Made by a program: the position numbers and the translations under genes. A stretch of DNA of 64,000 nucleotides from contig JAGIBK010000004.1 in assembly GCA_017744355.1 (NCBI GenBank), positions 124,001 to 188,000 on the forward strand, given 5' to 3'. Of this stretch, positions 24,545 through 33,515 are shown piece after piece; position 1 is the first letter of the stretch, and each line of letters opens with the position of its first letter. The stretch is from a bacterium. GTDB taxonomy: Bacteria; Cyanobacteriota; Sericytochromatia; S15B-MN24; UBA4093. The notes beneath the pieces were generated by a model. That model did no database searches. It saw nothing but the letters and a program-made list of their open reading frames with translations, and had not been told where the DNA came from.

Positions 24545-26482
24545 TTAGGGGCGATCCCCCTGGATCCGGGCGAGGCGCTGGGCCGTGCGGTAGGCCTCGT
24601 GCGCGCCGTGGCGATCGCCCATCTCTTCGAGCAAAGCCCCCAGGTGCTCGTAGCCCTCGACGAAGTCGGGGTCCAGCTCCAGGGCCTGCCGATAGGCCTC
24701 GACGGCCTCGTCGAGGCGGCCCATCTCGTGGAGGGTGGCGGCAAGGTCGTGCCGGGCGATGGGGTCGTCCGGGAAGTGCGAGAGAAACAGCCGGTACTCT
24801 TCAACGGCCTCCTTGAGGCGCCCCATCTCGGCCAAGAGGTGGGCGACGCTGAAGCGCAGCTCGTGCTCGTCGGGGCTGGCCTCGAGGGCCTCCGTGAGCT
24901 GCTTGAGGGCGGCCTTGCGATCGCCCTTGGACGCCAGGAGGTTGGCGAGGTTGTGGTGAGCGTTGGTGTTGGCGGGATCCGTTGAGATGGCCAGGCGGTA
25001 CTCTTTCTCGGCCGCGCGGCGATCGCCCCGGCGCTCGAAGAGCGAGCCCAAGTTGTTGTGGGCGAAGCTGTGCTCGGGGTCCATGCGCAGGACCTCGGCG
25101 TAGAGCTTGAGGGCTCCTTCCTGGTCGCCAACCTGCTCCAGGGACCATGCCAGCTCGAAGCGCGCGTCCACGTCGTCCGCATCCAGCTCCAGGAGCTGCT
25201 TCAGCTCGCGGATGGCCACCTCCCACTCGCCCTGCTGCTCGTAGGCCCAGGCCAGGTGCAGGCGCGCCTCGGTGTCGGCCGGATCGGCCTTGAGGGCGGC
25301 GCGCAAGGGGGGCACGGCCCCGGCGAAGTCGCGCAGCTCGATCAGCGCCGAGCCCAGGTTGTAGAGGGCGTTGAGGTTGCGAGGGTTGGTCGAGAGGGCC
25401 TTGCGGTACTCGACGATCGCCTCGTCGATCCGCCCCTGCTGGAAGCGGATCCAGCCCAGGTGGTTGTGGCCCCACGAGTCGCCGGGCACCCGCCTCAGCA
25501 GGCTCAGGATGGCCTCCTCGGCCTCGTCGAGACGCCCGAGCTGCTCGAGGGCCCAGGCCAGATGACTGACCGCGTCGATGTCCTGGTGGTCGATCGAAAG
25601 GGCCCGTTCGAAGAGCGGCACGGCCCCTTCCAGGTCCTCGCGGCCCGCCACGATCATGCCGAGCATGCGGTAGCTGGGGGCGTGGTCCGGCAGGACGGCG
25701 AGGGCCTCGCGCACCTTGGCCTCGGCCAGGCGATCGTCACCCTTGAGGTGCTCTCGGTTGGCCTCGAAGACGATCAGATCCGCTTGCTCCTTGAGCTTCT
25801 CGCGCTCCTCCACCTGCTGGGCGATGCGGGTCTGGAGCTGGGCGCTCGCGGTCTTGTTGAGGCACGAGAGGGCCATGGCCAGGTCGTGGTGGGGCAAGGA
25901 CCAGTCGGGCTTCGCCTCGATGGCCTTCCGGAAGGCCTCGCAAGCCTGCTCGAAGCTGCCCTTCTCGAACAGGATGGCGCCGATCCCCTGGTGCGCGACG
26001 GGGTTCGAGGGATCGAGCAAGAGGGCCTGCTTGAAAGCGGTCGCGGCCCCGTCCAGGTTGCCCGCGAAGAAGAGCATGGTGCCCAGCTCCACGTGGTTCT
26101 GGACGTTCTCGGGATCGAGCGACAGGCCCTTGCGCTGGGCGGTGATGGCCTCGGGGAGCTGGCCCTGCTTCTCCAGGGCCCAGGCGAGCGCGAAGTAGGC
26201 GTCCGCGTAGTCGGGATCGTTCTCGATCGCCTCGCGGTACTCCTTGATGGCGCCGGGCACGTTCTCCTTCTCGGCGAAGACCTCGCCCAAGAGGTAGTGG
26301 GACTCGGCGTGGCGCGGGTCGCGCTTGAGGGCGAGGCGCAGGGCGAAGGCCGCGTCGTTGAGCTGCCCCCGCTCCAGGTGGTCGGCGCCGAGGCGGGCGA
26401 GCTCTTCGGGGGCCGCGTCCGCCGAAGGGGTGCCGAGGGGGCCCTTGCCGGGCATGAAGGGGGTGCGATGCTTGGGTGCCAT
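24545..26482 (-). CDS. large TPR-repeat protein
   Basis: 645-residue cytosolic protein built almost entirely of about 16-17 tandem TPRs of 34 residues, with typical W-LG-Y-A-F-A-P positions (for example AHNNLGSLFERRGDRRAAEKEY and NAHHNLANLLASKGDRKAALK). A short charged helix at about 205-240 (QLQTRIAQQVEEREKLKEQ) breaks the array. TPR solenoids act as scaffolds for protein complexes; no catalytic domain is fused. No ribosome binding site precedes the ATG; instead a TATCAT box lies 6 bp upstream, consistent with a leaderless message. It is divergent from the CoA-binding protein gene with about 107 bp between starts. Partner proteins cannot be deduced. Confidence 0.9.
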   Translation of the reverse strand: MAPKHRTPFMPGKGPLGTPSADAAPEELARLGADHLERGQLNDAAFALRLALKRDPRHAESHYLLGEVFAEKENVPGAIKEYREAIENDPDYADAYFALAWALEKQGQLPEAITAQRKGLSLDPENVQNHVELGTMLFFAGNLDGAATAFKQALLLDPSNPVAHQGIGAILFEKGSFEQACEAFRKAIEAKPDWSLPHHDLAMALSCLNKTASAQLQTRIAQQVEEREKLKEQADLIVFEANREHLKGDDRLAEAKVREALAVLPDHAPSYRMLGMIVAGREDLEGAVPLFERALSIDHQDIDAVSHLAWALEQLGRLDEAEEAILSLLRRVPGDSWGHNHLGWIRFQQGRIDEAIVEYRKALSTNPRNLNALYNLGSALIELRDFAGAVPPLRAALKADPADTEARLHLAWAYEQQGEWEVAIRELKQLLELDADDVDARFELAWSLEQVGDQEGALKLYAEVLRMDPEHSFAHNNLGSLFERRGDRRAAEKEYRLAISTDPANTNAHHNLANLLASKGDRKAALKQLTEALEASPDEHELRFSVAHLLAEMGRLKEAVEEYRLFLSHFPDDPIARHDLAATLHEMGRLDEAVEAYRQALELDPDFVEGYEHLGALLEEMGDRHGAHEAYRTAQRLARIQGDRP

Positions 26483-26488
26483 ACGGCC

Positions 26489-26494
26489 ATGATA
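26489..26494 (-). promoter_or_regulatory. -10 box directly before the TPR gene (leaderless candidate)
   Basis: On the minus strand TATCAT ends 6 bp before the ATG and no Shine-Dalgarno is present. No good -35 is visible. Confidence 0.4.
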
Positions 26495-26589
26495 CCAGAG
26501 TTGGCGCGTTCGAGCGCCCTGGCGCCTGCTTGGCGCCTCTGGTAGAATCGCCTCGACCCCGTAGCGGGCGCAAAGCGAAGGAGGCAGAC

Positions 26590-26988
26590 ATGTCGGATGC
26601 GATCGACACCATGGTGAACGAGCGGCAGTGGGCGGTGATCGGCGCCTCCAACGCCCACCACAAGTTCGGGCGGCGCATCTTCGACCACCTCAAGGCCCTG
26701 GGCTACCAGGTCTACGCCGTGAACCCCAACGAGCCGAACGGGCTCGACGACGGCAGCCCCACCTACCCGAGCGTCAAGGACCTGCCGATCGTACCTTCGG
26801 TGGTGGACGTGGTGGTCCCGCCGCGCTTCGCGCGCCAGGTGATCGACGACTGCCTGGAAGTGGGCGTCAAGCACGTCTGGTTCCAGCCCGGCGCCGAAGA
26901 GATGGAGGCCATCCGCTACGCCGAGGGCCGGGGGATGACGGTTCTCTGGGGTGGCCCTTGCGCCCTGATCGAAGCCAAGCGCTGGTAG
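26590..26988 (+). CDS. CoA-binding domain protein
   Basis: 132-residue single-domain Rossmann-fold CoA-binding protein (YccU-like). It starts with WAVIGASNAHHKFGRRI, the phosphate-binding loop of the family, and continues with YAVNPN, VVPPRFARQVIDDC, HVWFQPGAE and a terminal GGPCALIEAKRW. Such proteins resemble the CoA-binding part of succinyl-CoA synthetase alpha but are stand-alone; their role is still unknown. GAAGGAGG precedes the ATG, and TAGAAT lies about 42 bp upstream. The stop is followed directly by the ribosome binding site of the small zinc-ribbon gene, so the two form an operon. Confidence 0.9.
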   Translation: MSDAIDTMVNERQWAVIGASNAHHKFGRRIFDHLKALGYQVYAVNPNEPNGLDDGSPTYPSVKDLPIVPSVVDVVVPPRFARQVIDDCLEVGVKHVWFQPGAEEMEAIRYAEGRGMTVLWGGPCALIEAKRW

Positions 26989-27000
26989 GAGGATTCAACG

Positions 27001-27174
27001 ATGCAACGCACCGAACAGGAGCTCGAGCTCCTCGGCCAGCGCCTGATGGCCACCGGCAGCAAGGTCTGCCCCGACTGCAACCAACCGAGCTTGGTCATCC
27101 AGTTCGACGCCAACTACCTCAAGATCCGCTGCGGCAGCTGTACTTTCAAGATCGAGGACTACTTCGGCGGCTAA
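27001..27174 (+). CDS. 57-residue zinc-ribbon miniprotein
   Basis: Short ORF encoding a helical N-terminus (QELELLGQRLMATGS) followed by a treble-clef-like zinc ribbon: VCPDCNQPS ... IRCGSCTFKIEDYF, two CxxC knuckles about 21 residues apart. The gene is supported by TAGGAGG nine bases before the ATG, by being 12 bp downstream of the CoA-binding gene, and by a perfect 22-bp terminator immediately after it. Such miniproteins usually serve as structural or nucleic-acid-binding modules or as subunits of a larger complex. Its operon partner suggests work with the CoA-binding protein. No family is recognised. Confidence 0.75.
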   Translation: MQRTEQELELLGQRLMATGSKVCPDCNQPSLVIQFDANYLKIRCGSCTFKIEDYFGG

Positions 27175-27181
27175 CCTTTCA

Positions 27182-27225
27182 ACGCGAAACGCCGCGGCCT
27201 CCTAGGAGGCCGCGGCGTTTCGCGT
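27182..27225. terminator. perfect 22-bp inverted repeat terminator
   Basis: Two perfectly complementary 22-base arms (outer part ACGCGAAACGCC / GGCGTTTCGCGT) with no spacer, between convergent genes. Confidence 0.75.
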
Positions 27226-27235
27226 GTGAACGAGA

Positions 27236-28414
27236 CTAGCGCTCGACGATGAGGCCGGTGCCCATGCCGCCGCCGATGCAGAGGCTCGCGAGGCCGTACT
27301 TGCCGCCGCGACGCTTGAGCTCGTGCAGCAGGGTGACGACGATGCGGGCGCCCGAGGCGCCGATGGGGTGGCCGAGGGCGATCGCGCCGCCGTTGACGTT
27401 GGTCTTGGTCAGGTCAGGGCCGAGTTCGCGGGCCACGCCGAGGCTCTGGGCCGCGAAGGCCTCGTTGAGCTCGATCAGGTCCATGTCGGCCATCTTGAGG
27501 CCCGACTTCTTGAGCATCTTCTGGACGGTGGGCACGGGGCCCATGCCCATGATCGAGGGATCGACGCCGCCCGAGGCGTAGGCGACGACCGTGGCGAGCG
27601 GGGTCACGCCCAGCTCCTTGGCCTTCTCCTCGCTCATCAGGACCACGGCGGCCGCGCCGTCGTTGATGCCCGAGGCGTTACCGGCCGTCACGGTGCCGTC
27701 CTTCTTGAAGGCGGGACGCAGCTTGGCGAGGCCCTCGGCGGTGGTGCCGTGCTTGGGGTACTCGTCCTGCGCGACGACCTTGGGGTCACCCTTGCGCTGC
27801 GGGATGACGACCGGGGCGATCTCGTCGGCGAAGCGATCGGCCTTCATGGCCGCCTCGGCCTTCAGCTGCGAGCCGGCCGCGAACTGGTCCTGCTCCTCGC
27901 GCGAGATGCTGTACTTCTCGGCGATGTTCTCGGCGGTGATGCCCATGTGGTAGTCGTTGACCGCGCACTGGAGGCCGTCCGAGATCATGGTGTCGAGCAT
28001 GGGGGTGGTGCCCATGCGCGCACCCCAGCGGGCGCCGGGCATCACGTAGGGGGCCTGGCTCATGTTCTCCATGCCGCCCGCGACCACCACGTCGGCGTCG
28101 CCGAGCAGGATCGCCTGGACGCCGAGGCTGATCGCCTTGAGGCCCGAGCCGCACAGCTTGTTGATGGTGGTGGCGGGGACCTCGACGCTCAGGCCGGCCT
28201 TGAGGGCCGACTGGCGGGCGGGGCCCTGGCCGAGACCGGCCTGGAGCACGTTGCCCATGATGACCTCGTCGACCGCCTCGGGGGCGACGCCGGCGGCCTT
28301 GAGGGCCTCCTTGATCACGTGGGCGCCCAGGTCCACGGCGCTGACTTCCTTGAACGCCCCGCCGAACGACCCGATCGGGGTGCGGACGGCGCTGGCGATG
28401 ACGACTTTACGCAT
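27236..28414 (-). CDS. atoB: acetyl-CoA C-acetyltransferase (thiolase)
   Basis: 392-residue biosynthetic-type thiolase that interconverts two acetyl-CoA and acetoacetyl-CoA. All signatures are present: nucleophile C88 in NKLCGSGLK, the NEAFAAQ motif, [16 protein letters not shown] with the catalytic His, and the C-terminal base cysteine in LCIGGGMG. The ATG follows AAAGGA. Just beyond the short opposite-strand membrane-protein gene lie scoB and scoA on the same strand, so the three enzymes plausibly form an acetoacetate/ketone-body route: acetoacetate to acetoacetyl-CoA, then to acetyl-CoA. It could also feed polyhydroxyalkanoate or mevalonate synthesis, but no such genes lie nearby. Confidence 0.95.
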   Translation of the reverse strand: MRKVVIASAVRTPIGSFGGAFKEVSAVDLGAHVIKEALKAAGVAPEAVDEVIMGNVLQAGLGQGPARQSALKAGLSVEVPATTINKLCGSGLKAISLGVQAILLGDADVVVAGGMENMSQAPYVMPGARWGARMGTTPMLDTMISDGLQCAVNDYHMGITAENIAEKYSISREEQDQFAAGSQLKAEAAMKADRFADEIAPVVIPQRKGDPKVVAQDEYPKHGTTAEGLAKLRPAFKKDGTVTAGNASGINDGAAAVVLMSEEKAKELGVTPLATVVAYASGGVDPSIMGMGPVPTVQKMLKKSGLKMADMDLIELNEAFAAQSLGVARELGPDLTKTNVNGGAIALGHPIGASGARIVVTLLHELKRRGGKYGLASLCIGGGMGTGLIVER

Positions 28415-28452
28415 GGGGTTCCTTTCGTAACAAGACAATATGCGATCGCCCG

Positions 28453-28482
28453 TTGACGCGGCCGGATCGCCCTTCATAGGAT
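28453..28482 (+). promoter_or_regulatory. sigma70-like promoter for the 28519 gene
   Basis: TTGACG (28453-28458), 18-bp spacer, TAGGAT (28477-28482), about 36 bp before the ATG, in the divergent gap with the thiolase gene. Confidence 0.65.
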
Positions 28483-28518
28483 AGCCCCGAACCCATCGGG
28501 GAGATAGGGAGGGACAAG

Positions 28519-28935
28519 ATGGATCGCTATCGTTCAAGAGCTCCCGGCGCCCTGATGATCCTGGTCGCCATCGTCCTGATCACCGCCCCGATCATCATGG
28601 CCGCGTGGGACACGCCCGGCGTCTTCTGGAGCGACGTGATCATCGGCCTGATCGTCACCGGCCTGGCCGTCTGGCGCCTCATGGAGGGGCCGCCCCTGCT
28701 CAGCTGGATCACCGGCCTCTTGGGGGTGTTCTTGCTCTTCTTGCCCCTGATCTCGGATCTGCCAGCTCGTAGCCTGCTCGGTGCGCTCAACACCCTGTGC
28801 GGGCTTGCGATCGCAGGCCTCTCGGCCTGGTCCTTGTTCCAGCCCTTCGAGGAGCACCCAACGGGCGAGCCGATCTTCAAGAGCGCGGCAGACCCGTTGG
28901 GGGAAAAGCGCAAGAAGCGCCTGCCGAAACTCTAG
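28519..28935 (+). CDS. four-helix membrane protein (SPW-repeat-like)
   Basis: 138-residue membrane protein with four predicted transmembrane helices (about 11-30, 37-55, 60-80, 86-106) and a charged C-terminal tail ([11 protein letters not shown]). The order hydrophobic helix, short W-containing loop, hydrophobic helix, with the segment [18 protein letters not shown], resembles the SPW repeat family, two copies of a helical hairpin. Function is unknown. AGGGAGGGA precedes the ATG and a good promoter lies upstream. Its TAG shares CTAG with the stop of the convergent scoB gene. It sits between the thiolase and CoA-transferase genes but on the other strand. Confidence 0.75.
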   Translation: MDRYRSRAPGALMILVAIVLITAPIIMAAWDTPGVFWSDVIIGLIVTGLAVWRLMEGPPLLSWITGLLGVFLLFLPLISDLPARSLLGALNTLCGLAIAGLSAWSLFQPFEEHPTGEPIFKSAADPLGEKRKKRLPKL

Positions 28936-29591
28936 GCGAGCACCAGCTCCTTGAGCGTGGGCGAGACGATGATCGGAGCGCCGGTCTTGGCCTTGATCTC
29001 CTCGACCGTCACGCCGGGGGCGGTCTCGATGAGAACCAGGCCTTCGGGGGTCACGTCGAGCACCGCGAGGTCGGTCACGATCATGTGGACCACGCCCTTG
29101 CCGGTCAGCGGCAGATCACAGGCTTCGAGGATCTTGTGCTCGCCGTTCTTGCTGACGTGCTCCATGGCGACGACCACGCGCTTGGCGCCGGCCACCAGGT
29201 CCATGGCCCCGCCCATGCCCTTGACCATCTTGCCGGGGATCATCCAGTTGGCGAGATCGCCCTTGGCCGAGACCTGCATGGCCCCAAGGATGGTGAGGTC
29301 CACGTGGCCGCCGCGGATCATGGCGAAGGAGTCGGCGCTGGAGAAGTAAGCCGAGCCAGCCAGCTCGGTGATGGTCTGCTTACCGGCGTTGATGAGGTCC
29401 GGATCCTCCTCGCCCTCGAAGGGGAAGGGCCCGATGCCCAAAAGGCCGTTCTCGCTCTGGAGCACGACGTCCATGCCTTCGGGGATGTAGTTGGCCACCA
29501 GGGTCGGGATGCCGATGCCGAGGTTGACGTAGTAGCCGTCGCGCAGCTCCTGGGCGATGCGCTGGGCGATCTGGAAGCGATCGAGTGCCAT
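28932..29591 (-). CDS. scoB: 3-oxoacid CoA-transferase subunit B
   Basis: 219-residue beta subunit of the succinyl-CoA:3-ketoacid CoA transferase, which with ScoA activates acetoacetate. The catalytic glutamate that forms the CoA thioester is E47 in the family motif SENGLLG. The neighbouring [41 protein letters not shown] and DLPLTG stretches are diagnostic. It begins 12 bp after scoA on the same strand, with AGGAGG upstream. Its stop overlaps the stop of the convergent membrane-protein gene by four bases. Confidence 0.95.
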   Translation of the reverse strand: MALDRFQIAQRIAQELRDGYYVNLGIGIPTLVANYIPEGMDVVLQSENGLLGIGPFPFEGEEDPDLINAGKQTITELAGSAYFSSADSFAMIRGGHVDLTILGAMQVSAKGDLANWMIPGKMVKGMGGAMDLVAGAKRVVVAMEHVSKNGEHKILEACDLPLTGKGVVHMIVTDLAVLDVTPEGLVLIETAPGVTVEEIKAKTGAPIIVSPTLKELVLA

Positions 29592-29603
29592 GTCGAAGTC
29601 CTC

Positions 29604-30317
29604 CTAAACCGTCGCCGTGGCGCGCGGACGGGTCGTGCGCTGCTCGATACGCTTCTCGTAGGCGACGCCCTGGATGATGCGCTGAACGTAGATGCTGGGG
29701 GTGTGGATCTGGTCCGGGTCGAAAGTGCCGACCTCGACCAGCTCCTCGACCTCGGCGATGGTCACGGCGCCTGCGGTGGCCATCATGGGGTTGAAGTTGC
29801 GAGCGGTCTTGCGGAAGACCAGGTTGCCCATGGTGTCGCCGCGCCACGCCTTGACGATGGAGAGATCCGCCTTGAGGGGTGCCTCGAGAACGTACTCGTG
29901 CCCGTCGATGATCCGGGTCTCCTTGCCCTCGGCGACCTTGGTGCCGACGCCGGTCCGGGTGAAGAAGCCGCCGATGCCGGCGCCGCCCGCGCGGATGCGC
30001 TCGGCGAGGGTGCCCTGCGGCACCAGCTCGACCTCGAGCTCGCCGCTGAGGAACTGGCGCTCGAAGGTCTTGTTCTCACCGACGTAGCTCGAGACCATCT
30101 TCTTGATCTGGCGGGTCTGGAGCAGGAGGCCGAGGCCGAAATCGTCGACCCCGGCGTTGTTCGAGATGAAGGTCAGGTCCTTGACCCCGGAATCCCGGAT
30201 GGCGAGGATCAGGTTCTCGGGAATGCCGCAGAGGCCGAAGCCCCCGGCCATGATCGTCATGCCGTCGCGCAGCAGGCCGCTCAGAGCCTCCGTCGCGTTG
30301 GCGTGCACCTTGTTCAT
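29604..30317 (-). CDS. scoA: 3-oxoacid CoA-transferase subunit A
   Basis: 237-residue alpha subunit. Diagnostic elements: AGGFGLCGIPENLI (CoA-binding, oxyanion-loop region), SNNAGVDDFGLG, SSYVGENKTFERQFL, ELVPQGTLAERIRAGGAG and GGFFTRTGVGT. It forms a heterodimer or heterotetramer with ScoB, immediately downstream. An AAGGAG lies 11 bp before the ATG. Together with the thiolase it converts acetoacetate and succinyl-CoA into two acetyl-CoA plus succinate. Substrate preference between succinyl-CoA and acetyl-CoA donors cannot be fixed from sequence alone. Confidence 0.95.
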   Translation of the reverse strand: MNKVHANATEALSGLLRDGMTIMAGGFGLCGIPENLILAIRDSGVKDLTFISNNAGVDDFGLGLLLQTRQIKKMVSSYVGENKTFERQFLSGELEVELVPQGTLAERIRAGGAGIGGFFTRTGVGTKVAEGKETRIIDGHEYVLEAPLKADLSIVKAWRGDTMGNLVFRKTARNFNPMMATAGAVTIAEVEELVEVGTFDPDQIHTPSIYVQRIIQGVAYEKRIEQRTTRPRATATV

Positions 30318-30377
30318 ACTAAGGCGTCTCCTTGAAGTGGCGCGTCTCGTTGATCGAACGAAGCGATAAGGGCGTTC

Positions 30378-30983
30378 TTAACTCAAGGTTATACCATGGA
30401 TGGCATCCCGGGGCCCGAGGCGGCGGGCCACGTCCAGGCCCTCGATCACCTGGCCGATGACGGTGCCGGGAAAGCCCGCCCCGTCCGCCTTGACGATGCC
30501 GTAGCGGTGCCGCACGAAGGCGGGCTCGGCGTCCGGGGTGAACTGCCGATCCATCACCAGGGCCCCGGCCACCTGGGGCAGGCGGTTGTGGTCGAAGGTG
30601 GTGGGCATCAAAGCGTACTGGTAAGTGCCCGAGCCGTTGTCCACGTCGGTGTCGGGGCCACCCAATTGCACGTAGCTCGGCGAAATCCGCCAGAAGCCCT
30701 CGGCGCTGAAGGTGCCGAACTCCACCTCTTTGAGAAAGTGCCGGGTGTAAGTCGGCGCCTCGGCGGGAAACAGCACCACCGTGATATCCCCCTGGCTGGT
30801 CTTGATCCGCAGGCGCGGGCCGATCGCCAGGGGATGGCCTGCCGCCTTCTCGAGGGCGGGGGGCAAGACGACATTAGGATCGACCACTGCCGGCAAGGGC
30901 GCGGGGACCGGCCCCCGCGGGACGTAGAGCGGGCCTGTCGCGACCACCCCCACCAGGACGAGCATCAGCCACGGAACCACCAT
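30378..30983 (-). CDS. divergent membrane-anchored cyclophilin-like protein
   Basis: 201 residues with an N-terminal signal anchor (MVVPWLMLVLVGVVATG) and a cyclophilin-like beta barrel (IKTSQGDITVVLFPAEAP ... GTVIGQVIEGLDVARRLG). The active-site stretch, normally FHRV.PGF..QGGD, reads FWRISPSYVQLGGPD: the catalytic Arg remains but His is Trp and the substrate-binding Gln is Leu. The NS.GSQFFI region is missing. Isomerase activity is therefore doubtful and a chaperone or binding role more likely. AGGAGG lies seven bases before the ATG. It is transcribed away from obg. Compare the intact cyclophilin at 19917-20531. Confidence 0.8.
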   Translation of the reverse strand: MVVPWLMLVLVGVVATGPLYVPRGPVPAPLPAVVDPNVVLPPALEKAAGHPLAIGPRLRIKTSQGDITVVLFPAEAPTYTRHFLKEVEFGTFSAEGFWRISPSYVQLGGPDTDVDNGSGTYQYALMPTTFDHNRLPQVAGALVMDRQFTPDAEPAFVRHRYGIVKADGAGFPGTVIGQVIEGLDVARRLGPRDAIHGITLS

Positions 30984-31079
30984 CGGGGCCTCCTTTTTTC
31001 GGCAAAGCGGAGAGCTGTCCGCTCGATCCTAGGGGGCCGAAACCGTGATGCCATCGTGCGTTTTTGCAAACGGGCTTCG

Positions 31080-31109
31080 TTGACGCCCCAGCGAGCCGGG
31101 GCGTACACT
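31080..31109 (+). promoter_or_regulatory. promoter giving a leaderless obg transcript
   Basis: TTGACG (31080-31085), 18-bp spacer, TACACT (31104-31109), then exactly 7 bases to the obg ATG. The Obg N-terminus is highly conserved, so the start is reliable, and there is no ribosome binding site. Confidence 0.7.
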
Positions 31110-31116
31110 GACGAAC

Positions 31117-32388
31117 ATGTTTATCGATCGTGCAACCATCAAGGTCAAAAGCGGCGCCGGGGGTAACGGCGCCGTCGCATTCCGCCGGGAGAAGTACGTC
31201 CCCCACGGCGGGCCGTCCGGCGGGGACGGCGGCAACGGCGGCTCCGTCGTTTTGCGCGCCACCGAGGATCTCCAGACCCTCCTCGACTTCCGCTACAAGA
31301 AGGAGTTCGTCGCCGAACCCGGCGGCAAGGGCGAGAACAAGAACATGACGGGCAAGAACTCGCCCGATCTCGTGATCAAGGTTCCCTGCGGGACCGTGGT
31401 CTACGACGCCGACAGCGGCGACCTGCTCGCCGACCTGAGCCATGCGGGCGACTCCTACGTCGCGGCTGCGGGCGGCAAGGGCGGACGCGGCAACCAGCAC
31501 TTCGCCACTCCCACCAACCGCGCCCCCCAGTACGCCGAGCCCGGCGGCCCGGACTTCGCCCGCAACCTGCGCCTGGAGCTCAAGCTCCTGGCCGACGTGG
31601 GCCTGGTCGGCCTGCCCAACGCCGGCAAGTCCACCCTGATCTCGGTCATCTCGGCCGCCAAGCCCAAGATCGCCGACTACCCCTTCACCACCCTCCAGCC
31701 CCAGCTGGGCGTCGTCCAGTTCCCGGACGGCGACCAGGTGGTGGTGGCCGACATCCCGGGCCTGATCGAGGGCGCCCACACCGGGGCGGGCCTCGGCCAC
31801 GAGTTCCTGCGCCACGTGGAGCGCACCCGGATCCTCCTGCACGTGCTGGACGCCTCGGGGGGCCCCGAGGGCCGCGACCCGCTCAATGACTGGGAGACGA
31901 TCAACGCCGAGCTCGCGAAGTACTCGCCCGAGCTGGCCCAGCGCCCCATGGTCGCGGTGCTCAACAAGCTGGATCTGCCCGAGGCCCAGGAGAACCTGCC
32001 CCGGCTGACGGCGGCGCTCGAAGCCCAGGGCTGCCCGATCTTCACGATCTCGGCGGCGACCCGCGAGGGGCTCACCCCCCTGCTCAACTACGTCCGGCAC
32101 CGGGTCCGCGAGCTGCCCCCGCCCCCGAGCTTCCTGCCCACCCCGCAGGAGGCCCCCAAGCCGGTCAGCAAGACCTTCACCATCCACAAGCAGAACGGGG
32201 TCTACGTGGTCCGCGGCGAGCAGATCGAGCGTCTGCTCGAGATGACCAACATGGACAGCCCCGAGGCCTTGCTCAAGCTCCAGCGCGCCTGGACCCGCCT
32301 CGGCCTCACCGACGCCCTGCTCGCCCACGGCATCCAGGACGGCGACACGGTCCAGATCGGCAGCCTCGAGTTCGACTTCGTGGTCTAG
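31117..32388 (+). CDS. obg: GTPase Obg/CgtA (ribosome assembly)
   Basis: 423-residue essential GTPase of large-subunit maturation and stress control. It has the Gly-rich Obg fold (1-158: VKSGAGGNGAVAFRREK, GGPSGGDGGNGG) and a GTPase domain with P-loop GLPNAGKS (from 165), DIPGLIEGAH (switch II) and NKLD. A C-terminal OCT domain (about 345-423) is present, as in Firmicutes/Deinococcus-type Obg. The start is fixed by the conserved MFIDRA. Transcription appears to start at the ATG itself (see the promoter). proB follows after 11 bp, a widely conserved gene order. All motifs look functional. Confidence 0.97.
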   Translation: MFIDRATIKVKSGAGGNGAVAFRREKYVPHGGPSGGDGGNGGSVVLRATEDLQTLLDFRYKKEFVAEPGGKGENKNMTGKNSPDLVIKVPCGTVVYDADSGDLLADLSHAGDSYVAAAGGKGGRGNQHFATPTNRAPQYAEPGGPDFARNLRLELKLLADVGLVGLPNAGKSTLISVISAAKPKIADYPFTTLQPQLGVVQFPDGDQVVVADIPGLIEGAHTGAGLGHEFLRHVERTRILLHVLDASGGPEGRDPLNDWETINAELAKYSPELAQRPMVAVLNKLDLPEAQENLPRLTAALEAQGCPIFTISAATREGLTPLLNYVRHRVRELPPPPSFLPTPQEAPKPVSKTFTIHKQNGVYVVRGEQIERLLEMTNMDSPEALLKLQRAWTRLGLTDALLAHGIQDGDTVQIGSLEFDFVV

Positions 32389-32399
32389 GGCACGAAGCG

Positions 32400-33506
32400 G
32401 TGGAGCGGATCCTCGTCGTCAAGGTCGGCACCAGCACCGTCGCAACCCCGCACGGACTCAACGGCAAGGCGCTCATGCGCCTTGCCGGCGCCGTCTCCGA
32501 CCTGGCCGAGCGCGGCTGGCGCACCCTCATCGTCACCTCGGGGGCGGTGGGGGCGGGTCGCGCGCGGCTCGGGATGACCGAGAAGCCTCGCACCATCGCC
32601 TCCAAGCAGGCAGCCGCAGCGGTGGGCCAGGGCCTGCTGATGCACGCCTACGAGACGTTCCTCGCGCCTCTGGGCCTTGCGAGCGCGCAGCTGCTCCTGA
32701 CCCGCGCGGATCTCGCCGATCGCCAGCGCTACCTGAACGCCTCCAACACGCTCAGGGCCCTCTTGGACCACGACGTGCGGGTGGTGCCCATCATCAACGA
32801 GAACGACTCGGTGGCCATCGACGAGCTGAAGTTCGGCGACAACGACACCCTCTCGGCGCTGGTCGCCCAGCTGGTGGACGCCGACTGGCTCGCGATCCTC
32901 TCGGACGTGGATGGCCTCTACGACAAGAATCCCCACCAGCACCCGAACGCCGCCCTCATCCCCGAGGTCGCCGAGCTGACGCCCGAGATCGAGGCCCTCG
33001 CGGGCGGCGCCGGCTCGGACGTGGGGACCGGCGGCATGGTCACCAAGCTTGCCGCCGCGCGGATCGCCACCTCGTCGGGCATCCCCATGGCCCTCATGGC
33101 GGGCCAGGACCCCGCCCAGCTCGTCGCCCTCGCGGAGGGCCGGACGGTGCGCGGCACCATCTTCCGGGCCCGCGAGGACCGGCTGGAGGCGCGCAAGCGC
33201 TGGCTCGCCTTCGGCATGGGGGTTCGCGGCACGCTGAGCCTGGACGAGGGAGCCGTGCGCGCGCTCGTCCAGGACCACAAGAGCCTCCTGCCCGCGGGGA
33301 TCCGCGCCGTCGAAGGCGACTTCTTACCCGGCGAGACGGTCTCGCTGCGCGACGCCGCCGGCCGGGAGCTGGCCCGAGGGATCGCGAATTACGGCGCCTC
33401 CGAGCTGCGCCGCATCCAGGGCCGCAAGAGCTCGGAAGTCGAGGCGCTGCTCGGCTTCAAGGTGGCCGACGAAGTAATCCACCGCGACAACCTCGTCATC
33501 CTCTAA
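32400..33506 (+). CDS. proB: glutamate 5-kinase
   Basis: 368-residue enzyme catalysing the first step of proline synthesis, ATP-dependent phosphorylation of glutamate. The amino-acid-kinase domain (1-260) shows [37 protein letters not shown] and [12 protein letters not shown]. The C-terminal PUA domain (about 275-365) is present, as in the long form of the enzyme. The start is GTG, 11 bp after the obg stop, with only a weak GGG-containing ribosome binding site, consistent with translation coupled to obg. The partner gene proA is on the same strand 2.4 kb further on, beyond two inverted lipoprotein genes. Confidence 0.95.
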   Translation: MERILVVKVGTSTVATPHGLNGKALMRLAGAVSDLAERGWRTLIVTSGAVGAGRARLGMTEKPRTIASKQAAAAVGQGLLMHAYETFLAPLGLASAQLLLTRADLADRQRYLNASNTLRALLDHDVRVVPIINENDSVAIDELKFGDNDTLSALVAQLVDADWLAILSDVDGLYDKNPHQHPNAALIPEVAELTPEIEALAGGAGSDVGTGGMVTKLAAARIATSSGIPMALMAGQDPAQLVALAEGRTVRGTIFRAREDRLEARKRWLAFGMGVRGTLSLDEGAVRALVQDHKSLLPAGIRAVEGDFLPGETVSLRDAAGRELARGIANYGASELRRIQGRKSSEVEALLGFKVADEVIHRDNLVIL

Positions 33507-33515
33507 AGTCCCCGC

